This document shows positions 31,306 through 42,352 of a DNA stretch of 64,000 nt, one piece after another. The position numbers and the translations under genes are program-made. The notes under the pieces are model-generated. The model was not told where the DNA came from. It did not search any database and was given only the letters and a program-made list of their open reading frames with translations. Numbering within the stretch: position 1 is the first letter of the stretch; each line of letters begins with the position of its first letter. The DNA lies in NCBI GenBank assembly GCA_917880885.1, contig OU862934.1, positions 28,256,734 through 28,320,733 on the forward strand, given 5' to 3'. This DNA comes from Limnephilus marmoratus (lineage: Eukaryota > Arthropoda > Insecta > Trichoptera > Limnephilidae).

Positions 31306-31439
31306 TTTATTTTTGAGACAGTTCTTCCCGCGGCGGACTTCACGCCGGACTTGTCTCTGTCATCTTGTTCAAAAAAATATTGCCTATGGTTTGGGAATAA
31401 ATGTTCCAGGTTGGCCAACATAACGGAGCTTCAAAAAAG

Positions 31440-32042
31440 ATAACGGATTCATCCTGAAAAAAAAACATTAAAAATAAATAATGGGTAGTACCGATTTTCA
31501 TAATTTTCTCTCTATTTAGTCAAAACACGTCAATCCAAAATTGTCCAAGACGTTGGTTCATGGAGGGATTGGAACACGTCAATACCCCAAAGGTTAAAAC
31601 AATTTTATATTGTTTCTCCGTAATTTCGCCAGCAGAGAAGTGTGGCGGGTAGACATAAAGGGCGTAAATTTATATTATGAATGTAGTGGAAGACACTAAT
31701 AAAAAATTTTGAAGGCGAGGATATAAAGTCGGCATTTAACAAATGCAACACATCACTACTGCCATCCTACAAATAATTCAACACTCCTCACACATTAACA
31801 CTAAACCAGCCTATACACCAGCAAAAAACACGATCTCAAATTCAAATAAACTTATCGTCATTTACCCACACGACTAAATTTGGAATTAACTCCTTACAAT
31901 ACATCGCACATACGCAATACAACGCAATTTTGCCAAGCGCGCCTTAATTTCTTTTTTATTCAACTTTTCCACACTTTTCTCATCTAGAAAGTGCATTTTT
32001 ATTAAAATCCCCCACATTGGCGGGATCTGCATTTCACCCCGC
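31440..32042. other. Upstream of WDR43; element E fragment at the end
   Basis: 31440-31924 has no supported feature; the WDR43 promoter must lie here or overlap exon 1. 31925-32042 ('caagcgcgccttaatttc', 'cacacttttctcatctag', 'gggatctgcatttcacccc') is one inverted-repeat block of foldback element E. Confidence 0.5.
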
Positions 32043-33039
32043 ATTACCTATAACTTCCAGCAAAAAAACAAAACATATTGGCAAAAGTTCTGAAGGGATA
32101 GTTTTTCGGCAATTTTATTAACCAGTGACATATTTAGCAACTCTTTTTATATTTCTCTAATTGTATTTATGAAATATTCCTCAACTAACTGTATCAAGTG
32201 TTTGTCTGTTTTAAAATCTATGTACTTTTCATTGAACTCCCCTTTTTCGTGTTCTTGTATAAAAATATATTTTTAGTTTATAATGTTGTCCTTCCCGAAA
32301 TGAGTTTTATTAAACTAATTCGGAATAATGTATATGATAGTATTAATACCATAGCGTCTGTACGGTGGAAATTTATGAACTCGACCTTGAGTACCTACAT
32401 TTCTGAAGCCGCGCCTCATGCAAAATCATTCTGTGCGTGAAATTTGTTACAAAGCCACTCTTGGCCACTCTCGTGTCGCCCGCCACCCGCGGGGCCTGGC
32501 TGCAAAAACACGCGGAGCGTGTTTTGAACAGTCAATTATAAATATTGTTATTATTTTGTAATATAAGCAATAAAAAAAATCTCGCATTAGTAAATGAACA
32601 TCAATTTGACAAAATTTTAATGCATTTTTAAGATAAAAGGCACATTTTTCTATTTCAATGAAGGTCTGACGTTTCCATGAAAATTCGATCTTCTAACAAT
32701 TAATTGTCTTTTAGCGCAATTTAGAAAAAAAATGAATTTACGAAATAAGTACTTTTTTAATTTGTTGAAAAAATCAGGGTTTGTTGTTACAGTTATTTTT
32801 ATTTAATTTAATGTTGTTTAGGGCCGCCATGTTTTGCATCCTGTCAATGTCGAAAGTGAAAACTTGAAAACTGTCATTATTGGTCCCGAATATGGTCTCG
32901 AAACAAAGTCTCGCAAATTCAGCCTTTTCTCTCTCGCGATCTTACATATTCTCGTATTTCTCTCGCCGTCTCAATTATCAACCTTCTGTTTAATTCGCTG
33001 TTCAGTGTCTGTTTTTGTTAAGATCGTAATAGTGCAATA
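32043..33039. other. Region between WDR43 and the CEP170-like exon
   Basis: No coding exon recognised; in particular no FHA-domain segment. 32820-33040 is less AT-rich and could hold a transcription start, but no core promoter motif is convincing. Confidence 0.35.
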
Positions 33040-33081
33040 ATGAACGTGGACATTCCGATGAATAATAATATGTGGAAATGA
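33040..33081 (+). other. Short upstream open frame
   Basis: ATG to TGA, 13 codons (MNVDIPMNNNMWK), 48 bases before the ATG at 33129. It could be a uORF of a transcript starting here. If instead spliced at AT/GTGGAA to the acceptor at 33148 it would join in frame, but that donor is poor. Confidence 0.25.
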
Positions 33082-33128
33082 TGTCACCATAATAGTGTTG
33101 TGGGTTGTGTCAAATGTCTGGCTGAACC

Positions 33129-35181
33129 ATGAATGTGCGATGTTTTAGGGATGATGTGGATCCTCCGAGGCCCCGTCAGCCTCCGGTGGAGCTGGAGAAA
33201 CTCAATGTCGCCGAGGAACAGAAGAAAAATACGACAGAGGAAATCAAGGCGGATAAGACAGGCGAGGGCGTTGTGGATGTCGCCCCTGAGTCTCCTAAAC
33301 CCCAACCCTTAGCTTTTTCGATTGATTTCAACGATGGCAAGTCAGTTGATAAATCCAAATATGAGAATTTCATGAAAAGATCTCAGGCAAGGCATCAGAG
33401 AGTGCAATCAATGTCAGCTAGTTGGACAAGGTCTTCGCCTGGGAACCCTCCGCAACAGAGACCTCCAATGAGCGCTAAACTACCAAGAAAAGCTCACGGA
33501 TATCACTCTGAAGGTTACTTCTCATCAGATCAGGAAGATACCACCATCGGAGCTACAAAAAACAGACAAATTGCTAATGAAAACAAACAAATCTACTCAA
33601 ATTGTAATAATAATTTCTCGCCTAGCGGAAACGAGCGAGATTCCTTCCGGAATAAACATTTGAAATTGGAACATTACAGCTCGTCGAATAATTCTCCAAC
33701 AGCAGAAAAACGGAATCCTTTTGAACGCTCCCCGGATTCTCTAAACAGCTCTCTAAATAGAAAATCTAAAAGTCCAATGGTTGACGGAATAATGTCTAGA
33801 AGTGATATATTACCGTCTAGACAAGGTTTGAATTTACCGATTAAACATCCTTATACAACTGCGCTCAATCGCACAAACTCTGAAATGATGAATAATCCTA
33901 TATACGGAAACGTTCCATCGAACTACGCGTTAAGAAGTCCATACATCATCGAACAGAGTCCTAACGATGCTCCAATGTTGGCAGATACATCAAGCCCAGA
34001 GTTGGACTTATTAACACCGGATACGGTTGCGTTAACTCCAGGAACTCCTCTACGCAATTCTTTACGAAGAGATTCATCAGGACATTTTAGAAGTTGCAGC
34101 CCCGCGCCGCGAAGCTCAATTAAAACCAGTTCAGGTACAGTTAGTCTGGAACAAATCACACGGTCGCCGAGCGTTACTAGAAACATTGCTACAAAAACTG
34201 TTCAAATGCTCAACAGTGAAAATGATGGTAATATTTCGCCGTCTTCGACTGTTAGCGAAGCCGGAACGTACACGATTGAAGCGGATCATTACACCGAAGA
34301 ACAAAAAGCGATGATGAACATTGACGAGATGTTCGGAACTGACGAGTTTAAACAACCGATAATGGAAGCATTGGGCATGTTAAACAAACCAACCGAAATA
34401 CAAATGCAAATATTAGAATCTAAACGAGATTACGTCATTACAAAAGAGCCAAGATTTGCCAGTGGCATACGAGAAGAGTTACTTCTGGCGAAGAACATAC
34501 CGGATCCTATTCGGAAAGTATCAACGGATAAAAACGTATTAGAAATCTCGTGTTGTTATGAATCCCCTACTGAATCTCACAATGAACCACCCCAGATTGT
34601 TAAACCTCCTAAAACGGCTAAAAGTTATTTAGACAAGATCAAATCTAGAGTCAAAAACATCAGCGAAAAGACTTTTCAAAAAGTCCCTAAAACCCACGAT
34701 TCTCAAGACGTTGGTAGCTTCACATCGGTAACCGCTTCCGGCATTTTGAGCTCTAATCAAAAATCAACAAAACCGTACGATAACCGCGAAAAGTTGTACC
34801 GCAAAAACAGTTTAACGAAATCGCAGATTGATGCTACGGAATATATCCATCACATGCCGAGAGATAATCTTGTTTTACAAGCGGTATCCAATGAAAGCTT
34901 CGTTCCGAAGAGTTCTATCGGGTGTTCGATAATCTCTAATACTATTCTTACAAACACTCCGCAAATGGATGAAGGAATCTCGATGAAAACTCCTGAACAG
35001 ATCCTGGTTGGAAAGCTGTCGCATATCAGTTTGAATCGGTGTCAAGGAGACAAGAGTTGGATTCAAGACTGGGCGGACAGCGTGAAGAAACACAATAAGG
35101 AGATAGTTATGGCTCCTAAACCGGATTTGGCATTGACTGGATTGCCGCCTGTTAGTCCCAGACATTCTGTCATACTAAAAG
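33129..35181 (+). CDS. CEP170-like centrosomal protein, large exon (post-FHA part)
   Basis: CEP170 proteins have an N-terminal FHA domain and a long Ser-rich tail that binds microtubules; they sit at subdistal appendages of the centriole. This exon is open for 684 codons plus one base. Shared segments, in CEP170 order: 'DDVDPPRP' (compare GDDEVDE after the FHA domain), 'LAFSIDFNDGKSVD ... RHQRVQS' (61-93), 'YHSEGYFSSDQED' (125-137), 'TYTIEADHYTEEQ', 'SWIQDWADSVKKH' (643-655). The donor is AAAAG/GTAAGG, phase 1; the exon at 63924 fits. The start is uncertain: ATG at 33129 follows an in-frame stop by one codon, but 'tgttttag' ending at 33148 may be an acceptor. No FHA domain is present in the window. 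Confidence 0.75.
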
Positions 35182-35399
35182 GTAAGGCGAACCTTTTTTT
35201 AAATACTTTATTTACAATATTTTTATACTAATCCATGCAGGAGTATCTGAGGAAGACCTTCAGATGTTATCATAACGAGTAAGTCTGTTAAATTGTCCAG
35301 ATTTTAGTTTGTTGGGTTCTTCTGCAGCGTTGAGGGTTCCTTCAGTTCGTCTGCTGGGCTAAGTTTTTCATAAGCAACATTTTCCCACTATAATTTTGG

Positions 35400-35890
35400 T
35401 AGTCTTCTTCTTAAGTCGGTTCCTCATTGCTGAGGATCTTGAACTCCACTCTAATTTTCATGGAGAACAAGGCTTTCCAGTTCGCGCAGTCCTGCGCTGC
35501 GTGGAGAGCCAATGAACACGCTAGTACTGGACGCCAGTGATACTTGGTTATTACAGTGCATTGGTGACCTTTTTCTGCCTTACACTTTGCCAGTGTCTAT
35601 GAATTTATCCAAGTCGGAGTCCCCAGTTTGGCAAGCAATGTGTCCAAAGTATCTTAAAGTACGATGTAGGCAGATAGTTGAAAGCCTATTGTGGATGCCT
35701 AACTTTCCAGAATGGACACATTTGTGCGTCTAGTTGTCCATGTAATCCTGAGCATTTTTCTCCAGCACCACTTTTCGAGGGCTATCCGTTTTCTTTTGCT
35801 GGCTCTAAGTCTCCGTGTTTCCTCACCGTATAGAAATATGGGGATAATCAACACACAGACGAATCTCATCGTGGTGGTCTTCATTGTACC
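35400..35890 (-). pseudogene. RTE-like LINE fragment
   Basis: Minus strand carries the end of an RTE-type reverse transcriptase in broken frames: 'WCWRKMLRITWTTRRTNVSI', 'LSTICLHRTLRYFGHIAC' and 'FIDTGKV'. Several stops and frame changes; dead. Confidence 0.6.
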
Positions 35891-35970
35891 TCTGTTAAAA
35901 TATTGTCAGTTCATTTACAATCAATAATCAGGGTATGATTGTCTTTCTTTTGAAAACACTATTATCAATA

Positions 35971-36320
35971 TATTTTTTTTTTTTACATGAGCTCCACACA
36001 GGAGGCCCTGAGGAAAATAATTTCCCTCAGGGCCTATGTCATCTTTGAGGATGCTGTGTGGAGGGTTTTTTTTAAGGAAAGGAAGGAGAGGAGTGTTCTG
36101 GGAAGGAAAGGGGTTTAAGGGGTGGGTAGGAATCTGGGGTTCAGTATGTCCTGGTCATCCGCCTCCAAGACCTAGACAAACCTCACCCCATGAATCTGGG
36201 TACCCCTGCTAAATCACCAAACGTAGCGAACCACTTGGGGTGACTTATGGCAGAGGTGTTGGTTATCCAATAAAGGTTCCCGGGGCGGCGGTACCAATTC
36301 CCGCCTCCCAAATATGTTTC
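35971..36320 (-). mobile_element. SINE-B copy 5
   Basis: T run at 35971-35983, then 'catgagctccacacaggagg', a complete hairpin and the body through 'ccccgggg/taccaattcccgcctccca'. Very close to 12831-13178 and 42353-42690. Confidence 0.85.
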
Positions 36321-36984
36321 TCATTTGGGAATATGGGTCTTGAAGAGACTCGTAGGAGGGAGGAAACACAGCAGCGGAAATTCGTTCCATAGTCACACTA
36401 GTTGAACACTGGAATGAGTTGTAACAGTAACCTTGTGTTACTAAATGTCAACAGTGTGAAAATTTTGGGCATGGTTTGTCTCCTGTTTTTTTATGATCCA
36501 ATTCAATTTATTTATTGTTTTAAAAACATCACAAAACTACACTTTTTAGTGCGTGTTTAAAATACACTTGTAAAAGAGAATTACATAAATCATGAGCAGT
36601 AGGCATATCAACTATATTAGCATTAATAGAGTTTGCCTTTTAAAGGCAGCTTCACTGACGCAAATTAATTTACTCGACCAGCAAGTTAGTCCTGCAGGCT
36701 GGGAGATAGAACAGTCTACGCTGTCGGTTGCAGAGATAACCCTCAGGAACGTAGAAATGGATGCTCTCCATGATGGCCGAGTTTTTAACCATCCACGAAT
36801 CAGTCTGAAGAAGTGTATAGCAATGTGTACATCCAGGTTGTGTAATCAATGTGTACATCCATAGAAGGTTCACTCCGAGCATACCCAAAAGAAAGTAAAT
36901 TTAATATAGCCACGGATAGTAGCCATATTCCCTCATGCAGAGATATCTCAGAAATTATACTGCTTAAGTCAATGAAATTTTGGC
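36321..36984. other. No recognisable feature
   Basis: Mixed composition; open frames on both strands look random. Confidence 0.35.
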
Positions 36985-37089
36985 TTCCCCAATGATGGGA
37001 ATGTGAGGTTGAATGAATGAAGAGGGAGGAGAAAGAGGATGATCGGGAAATACTGGCTATTATGATTTGGTCACTGAACATAGTTAAAA

Positions 37090-38056
37090 CAGGGTGGCCA
37101 CAGACCTGGAATACCTGGAAAACCTGGAATTATCAGGGAATTTTACCGAACCTGGAATTATCAGGGAAATGTCAGGGAATTTCGAAAAAATTTTATAATA
37201 TCAGGGAATTCCAAAAATAAAACTATATTCGTTATTTTGCGATTTGTGAAATCCCAAAGTTGAGTTTTATTACTTTTACTTGCGACTTGTGTAACAAAAG
37301 ATATGCCGACAGAGACAAACTAGATAGGTATTTTTTATTATTATTTTTATTAATTCCCTTGCAACACAATCATGTCATCTAGTTGATGTGTGTGTGTGTG
37401 CTTAGGTATTTTAACATTTAAATTAAGGTTTTTAGTATTTATAAAATTACATTGCATCACTATTTATACCATAGCTTCGTGTAAATACATAATAAACCTC
37501 TTTCTAAACTTTAGTCGAATGCTTATGGTTCAGATATGGTTTCTTCTTTTCTGTTCTTCTACCCAAAGGGTATATTATTTTAATTATTAATATTCTAAAT
37601 CTAAACTGTTCCCTAGTATTGTTGCTCGTTTCGTGTGATTTTTTTTGTCTCTCCTCTAATGTTAATGTTTTTTTTTGTTTATTTTTCTATTTTCGTCTGG
37701 TCTTTTCATTTCTTCACAAATTGTCTTCAGGCGAAATATCATAAATTTGTATTAAGTGTATTTTGTGTTATATAGATTATTGTAATGCAAAGAAATAATT
37801 TATGCTATAGATGACGGAATTCCCTTTTTGCACTTTTTAACAACACCCCCCCCCCCCCGGTGACCAAAAACGCCCCCCGCCGCTCATTTGTACCAAGCGT
37901 GGTATTTTGAAGACCCCCCCCCCCCCTGAACAGGTCACGTAATATGGGTACGTTCCCTTATATCAAATTAAACTTATCATGGAAAAATGTAGAAACTGCC
38001 CTGGAAAACCTGGAATTATCAGGGAATTTTGAAATCAGTTTTTTGTGGCCACCCTG
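37090..38056. mobile_element. 967-bp TIR element with TAAAA flanks
   Basis: Starts 'cagggtggccacagacc' and ends 'tttttgtggccaccctg'. Multiple 'cctggaa(aa)cctggaattatcagggaa' repeats sit inside both ends. The pentamer taaaa occurs outside each end (37085-37089, 38057-38061), and the host SINE rejoins cleanly. No transposase is preserved. The superfamily is not assigned. Confidence 0.75.
37825..37962. repeat. Fragment of the poly(C) MITE seen at 61969-62127
   Basis: C-run, 'ccgccgctcatttgta', second C-run, 'gtcacgtaatatgggtacg'. This is the right part of the 159-bp MITE; its left end is missing. Confidence 0.6.
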
Positions 38057-38214
38057 TAAAACCATTTCGAGGCAAGGTTTCGATTCTGAATGATGGTCTC
38101 TCACTGCGGGGTGGAATTTGTTGGACGTAGGAACCATGTTTTGCCGTGAAAATTTTCATTTCTATCATGAGCTGTAGAGCTTTGAAATATCTATTTTACA
38201 GTGTACAAAATAAT

Positions 38215-38490
38215 GTAAAACACATTTTATTGAATGGAGGATACTCTTAAGTATCGCCCTGGTATAAGACCACCATTCACAATTGAAATGTCGCTTGAAA
38301 CGTTTTTAGCCAAGTTTGGTGACTTGATCTGAATTGCCAGGCATTTCCACACCTTCCTCTTTCACATCTCCTTCCCTTCCTCACTACATTCAGCATAACA
38401 ACATACCCCAATTGGGGATGCCATAGTCATCCATGGCTTCAGGCGGTTGGGAACAGTTTGGACTCATGTGCGGTATTCACATATAAAAAA
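38215..38490 (+). mobile_element. SINE-A copy 7 (sense orientation)
   Basis: 'agtatcgccctggtataagac ... ttggtgacttgatctgaattgcc ... ataccccaattggggatg ... tgcggtattcacat' is the SINE-A body and tail junction. The tRNA-like head is missing. Confidence 0.75.
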
Positions 38491-38760
38491 AGTTCTAAAA
38501 ATAGTTATTACTTATATAAGACATACTTTAATTTATGTAAGTACTTTACAAGATAAAAACTGAAAAATCTTGTCTTTACAGAATCACAAAGTTTTACACA
38601 TAAAAATATAGGTTCTTTATCGCTTTTCTGGATTGAAAAGATTGATAGTATAACACAGATCAGTTCCAATTTTGATGCACAAGGAAATTATATCTATATG
38701 TATATGTAAAAATCAAATATGCTTGCTTGGGTGTATACGTATACAATATGAGTAGGGTCA

Positions 38761-39226
38761 GTGGGCCGGTTGTGGCCATTGGGCCGGTTCTGGCCATTTT
38801 CAACTTTACAAGTCGAAATATAAGCTAAATAAAATCGAATCTTTTTTTACTCTATGGCAAAATGCATATTTGTCTATGGTCTTCGTTGACAAGTGACACA
38901 ATAAATCTTATTGTTAACAGTTTGTGTTTGGTCGATGCAAATAAGTGTTGCGGAATTTTTTATTGAGATTGTTATCCAAAACCTTAAGGAACCCACTGTA
39001 AGTAATCTCAATATATATTTGTAATCCTTTTGATGTTTTATTTGAAAACAAGTTGTACCCATTATAAAAGGGTAAAGTAATATGTTTTTGAGGTTATTTT
39101 TAGAAAATTGGTTGTTTAAACATGATTTTTCGATGTGGCCATTACTGACACAAGAATTTATACAAATGTATGGGTTGTGGCCACGTTGGTGGCCACAAGT
39201 GGCTCCCATACAGTACTAGTTTTGGC
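38761..39226 (+). promoter_or_regulatory. Left-end TGGCCA motif clusters of the pogo-type transposon
   Basis: An 18-bp unit (tgggccggttgtggccat) is directly repeated with one change at 38762-38799. Then 'gtggccatta', 'ttgtggccac', 'gtggccaca' and 'ttttggccatt' lie between 39131 and 39226, just before the gene. Matching motifs at the right end make transposase binding sites the simplest reading. Confidence 0.55.
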
Positions 39227-39310
39227 CATTATCTAAAAAAATGAACATATCCGCTAATTTTGATATTTTAACTTAATAAATTATTATGTTTCTTCTTCAG
39301 AACTGTGAAA

Positions 39311-41530
39311 ATGACTCCGGCAAATAAGAAGAAAGATGCTATTGAGCACTCAAAACGCAAACTTTTTTGTTATTCACCATCGAAAGTGATTTTGGCCCTC
39401 GATGCTATAAAAGGAGGTATGAAGGTATCTACTGCTAGTAAAAACTACAAAGTCCCCCGTAGTACTTTGCGTAACAAAATATGTGGACGTGCACCAGCGG
39501 CCTCAGGTCACGTAGGACCACAAGCTGTACTTGGTATAGAAATAGAGATGTCACTAGTCAGGTGGATTAAAGATTGTGCCCGGGCAGGTTTTCCAATTAA
39601 CAGGGAATGTTTATTAGATTCCGTAAAGAAGATTGTTGTTACTGGCAACATCAATACTCCTTTCATCAATAATCGCCCTGGGAGGACATGGTTTGAGTCA
39701 TTTATGACGAGACATCCTGATTTAAGCAAAAAACATGCAGAGTACATAAACAAGGCACGCGCATTGATAACCGAAGAAAAAATCAGAAACTGGTTTGAAG
39801 AAGTCATTACTTTGTTAGGACCTGATGGATGTAAGATTTTTGAAGATCCTGCTCGAGTATGGAACTGCGATGAAACTTCATTCTTCTTAGCCCCCAAAGG
39901 TGGACTTGTCTTAGCGACGAAAGGCGAACATGTTTACGACACTTCAAAAAACAGTGATAAAGAAAATATCACTACTCTGTTTACAGTAAATGCTCTTGGA
40001 GAACTGGCTCCACCTTTGACACTTTACAAATACAAAAGAATGAATTCAGATGTAGTTCAAAATGCACCTAATCGTTGGTCTATTGGTAAGACAGACAAAG
40101 GGTGGATGACTGCTGAGTCTTTCTATGAATTTATTGGTAATGTGTTCCTGCCTTATCTCAAAGAAAAGGGTACAATATTTCCAATCGTATTATTTTTAGA
40201 CGGACATAAATCCCATCTGACTCTTCACCTGAGTTCACTTTGCAGAGACAACGGAATTATCGTCATAGCCTTGGTTCCAAACACAACACATATGCTGCAG
40301 CCACTGGACGTGGCTGTATTTTTTCCTTTAAAGCAACGTTGGTTGAAGTACATTCGTAAGTGGAGAATTGATAACGAAGGACAAGAAATAACTAAATTTA
40401 ATCTCCCTTCTGCTTTGAACAACATTCTGATAAATGATACAAATTTTTCTAATAATGTGAAAGCTGGATTCAAGTCTTGCGGACTTTATCCATTTGGTCC
40501 TGATTTTGTAAACTATAAAAGAATTATAACTGCACCAAAACATACTGAAACTAATGTAAACATGCGCCTAGTGGAATCGACTCATCTACAGTATTTGGAG
40601 AGTAAAATTGAACCAAATATGCTTAAAGATTTCAAAGTCACTTACAGCACTGGTATGGATTGGACAGGTTGTACTGAAGGGTTGTTCCTGTATAAAGTAT
40701 GGCTGGCCTTCAAAGACGATAATACTGCATTGCCAAATACAGATCTTACTTGTATTAATCTAGATCGAGTTACAACGCCTCCAGAAACTCCTGTTATTGA
40801 ACCTTCATTTCCAATAGCGGTAAACGAAGAAATCCTGGACGTATCAGCATCAACATCTAAAGATATTGTATCCTCTTCTGAGATTGTAGAATTGAATATG
40901 CCGACTAATGCCGCAGAATTAGTGAAAAATTGCGTCATATGGCCTGAAAAGAAGACAAATACTACCAGTCGAAAGAGAGAGTATATTCCTTCGGTGTTAA
41001 CATCAGATAAATGGAAAGATATTATGATGGCTAAGGAAAAGGAGAAAGACAGAAAAGAAGAACAAAAACAGATAAAACTAGCTAAAAAAATAAATAGGAA
41101 CATTAAAAAAAAGAAACCGACTATTGAAATTTTAGAGACGTCAGAGGAAGAAAATTTGCATGATACGTCTCATTCGGACTGCGAAGACTGGATTCCACAG
41201 GTAAAGCCGTCGGGTTTCGAAGAACTAGATCGAACACCCCTGGAAGGAGATTATGTCCTGGTTGAATTCAAGAATCCCAAAGCCACTTTTTATTATGTCG
41301 GCAAAATATTGCGTTCAAAAGACGAAGACAATGAGTTCGAGATAAGCTACCTGAGAAAACATAATAACACTGGTAGCCAATTCACAATGCCACAAATTCC
41401 TGATTTGGCATCTGTTGCTGAGATTGATATTAAAATGATATTGCCACCACCATTGTTTACAGGTACAACCAAAAGGCAAAATTCTTTTTATACTTTCGAA
41501 ATCGAACTCTCAGGTCTAAATATGCGCTAA
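39311..41530 (+). CDS. pogo/Tigger-type transposase, intact
   Basis: 739 residues from ATG at 39311. The open frame extends two codons upstream to a GTG, but ATG is the likely eukaryotic start; 'tttcttcttcag' just before it could be a splice acceptor. A helix-turn-helix of psq/CENP-B type is at about 22-56 ('STASKNYKVPRSTLRNKICG'), then a CENP-B-like second DNA-binding part ('GRTWFESFMTRHPDLS'). The DDE nuclease follows: D187 (VWNCDETSF), D297 (LFLDGHKSH), D333 (HMLQPLDVAVF), with 35 residues between the second and third acids. Lys/Glu-rich linker at about 570-620. A small SH3/Tudor-like C-terminal domain ('GDYVLVEFKNPKATFYYVGK') follows. No stop or frameshift. It could be active or domesticated. 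Confidence 0.9.
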   Translation: MTPANKKKDAIEHSKRKLFCYSPSKVILALDAIKGGMKVSTASKNYKVPRSTLRNKICGRAPAASGHVGPQAVLGIEIEMSLVRWIKDCARAGFPINRECLLDSVKKIVVTGNINTPFINNRPGRTWFESFMTRHPDLSKKHAEYINKARALITEEKIRNWFEEVITLLGPDGCKIFEDPARVWNCDETSFFLAPKGGLVLATKGEHVYDTSKNSDKENITTLFTVNALGELAPPLTLYKYKRMNSDVVQNAPNRWSIGKTDKGWMTAESFYEFIGNVFLPYLKEKGTIFPIVLFLDGHKSHLTLHLSSLCRDNGIIVIALVPNTTHMLQPLDVAVFFPLKQRWLKYIRKWRIDNEGQEITKFNLPSALNNILINDTNFSNNVKAGFKSCGLYPFGPDFVNYKRIITAPKHTETNVNMRLVESTHLQYLESKIEPNMLKDFKVTYSTGMDWTGCTEGLFLYKVWLAFKDDNTALPNTDLTCINLDRVTTPPETPVIEPSFPIAVNEEILDVSASTSKDIVSSSEIVELNMPTNAAELVKNCVIWPEKKTNTTSRKREYIPSVLTSDKWKDIMMAKEKEKDRKEEQKQIKLAKKINRNIKKKKPTIEILETSEEENLHDTSHSDCEDWIPQVKPSGFEELDRTPLEGDYVLVEFKNPKATFYYVGKILRSKDEDNEFEISYLRKHNNTGSQFTMPQIPDLASVAEIDIKMILPPPLFTGTTKRQNSFYTFEIELSGLNMR

Positions 41531-41640
41531 ATCTTATTTTTTTATAAGTTTATTGTATAACTTGAATAATAAACATCGATTTATAATCATTACTGTGTTT
41601 AATTTAGATAAAAAAATATAAGTTCCCTACATAGATTCAT

Positions 41641-41695
41641 GTGGCCAAAACCGGCACACGGGTGTGGCCAGAACTGATTAAATTGTGGCCACAAC
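41641..41695 (-). promoter_or_regulatory. Right-end TGGCCA motifs of the pogo-type transposon
   Basis: Three motifs: 'gtggccaaaacc', 'gtgtggccagaac' and the palindromic 'ttgtggccacaac'. The last two repeat the order at the left end in inverted orientation. Confidence 0.55.
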
Positions 41696-41844
41696 TAATG
41701 CATGGGTCCAGTTCAATGAAAAAAAATTATTTAAAAATAATTAAAGAACTGTTATTCGATATATTTACATATATTAAAGACAGGCATTTTTATTGTACAT
41801 TAATGTTGTTGTCTCATACATTCTCTTCTATTATTCTGACTTTT

Positions 41845-42025
41845 GACATGACCCGACTCAAGTATCTGATTCACTTGATCGTGCCATGTCTCCCTCGGGC
41901 GTCCACGACTTCTTCTACCATTCACATTCGCGTCGTATATTCTTCTTACACTACTTCCTTCGTTCATTCGCTCTACATGCCCAAACCATCTGAGGGTCCC
42001 TTTCTTAATTTTTATCTTTGCGTTG
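41845..42025 (-). pseudogene. RTE-like LINE C-terminal fragment
   Basis: Minus strand reads 'KGTLRWFGHVERMNE', 'YDANVNGRRSRGRPRETWHD', the conserved end of RTE-type endonuclease-reverse transcriptases. A related copy is at 61650-61990. Confidence 0.7.
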
Positions 42026-42335
42026 CTAAACCATTCATCCGATTACAATGAAACTTTGGGGATTTGATGTAAGCGATTTCTATATATAATAGTGAGTTCT
42101 GGCATCATGAAATTGTGCGTTGCTAACTGTTCATCCGATTGCGATGAAACTTTGGGGATTTGATGCGTGCATGCCCGCGATGGTCTATATATAATACTGA
42201 GCTCTGGCGTCAGGAAAATGTGTTCACCTGCTTGCGAGGAAACTTTGTGAGTTGTGAGCACGCCCGCGTAAAGGTTTCTATACATATATATACTGGTGAG
42301 CTCTGGCGTTATGAAATTTTAAAAAAATTGCAATA
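42020..42335 (+). repeat. Tandem Helitron-derived repeat, about 100-bp units
   Basis: Three units each contain 'ttcatccgatt..gatgaaactttggggatttg' or a variant, 'ctatatataata' and 'gagctctggc(a/g)t..tgaaat'. The same unit occurs singly at 60950-61035 in a Helitron-type element. Confidence 0.6.
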
Positions 42336-42352
42336 TGTGGCACGTGACAATT

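Larger units (their letters stand above)
36985..38110 (-). mobile_element. SINE-A copy 6, split by a TIR element
   Basis: 'gggaatgtgaggttgaatg ... tttggtcactgaacatag' stops at 37089 and resumes at 38062 with 'ccatttcgaggcaaggtttcg ... tgatggtctctcac', exactly as in uninterrupted SINE-A copies. Confidence 0.75.
38755..41695 (+). mobile_element. pogo/Tigger-type DNA transposon, apparently intact
   Basis: About 2.94 kb around a complete transposase. The ends share the motif pair gttgtggcca and gttctggcca in inverted order: left at 38768-38799 within an 18-bp direct duplication, right at 41662-41695. TA dinucleotides at 38753-38754 and 41696-41697 fit a TA target, but the left end carries about 13 extra bases, so the exact left boundary is open. 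Further tggcca motifs cluster at 39131-39226 and 41641-41670. Confidence 0.75.

Noticed and set aside
31108..31421. 109-codon open frame starting at 31421 as the WDR43 N-terminus
   Set aside because: It is in a different register from the WD-repeat sequence; the conserved start and all exon phases fit ATG at 31305.
41641..42051. 136-codon plus-strand open frame
   Set aside because: Overlaps the pogo right end and lies antisense to a clear RTE reverse transcriptase fragment.
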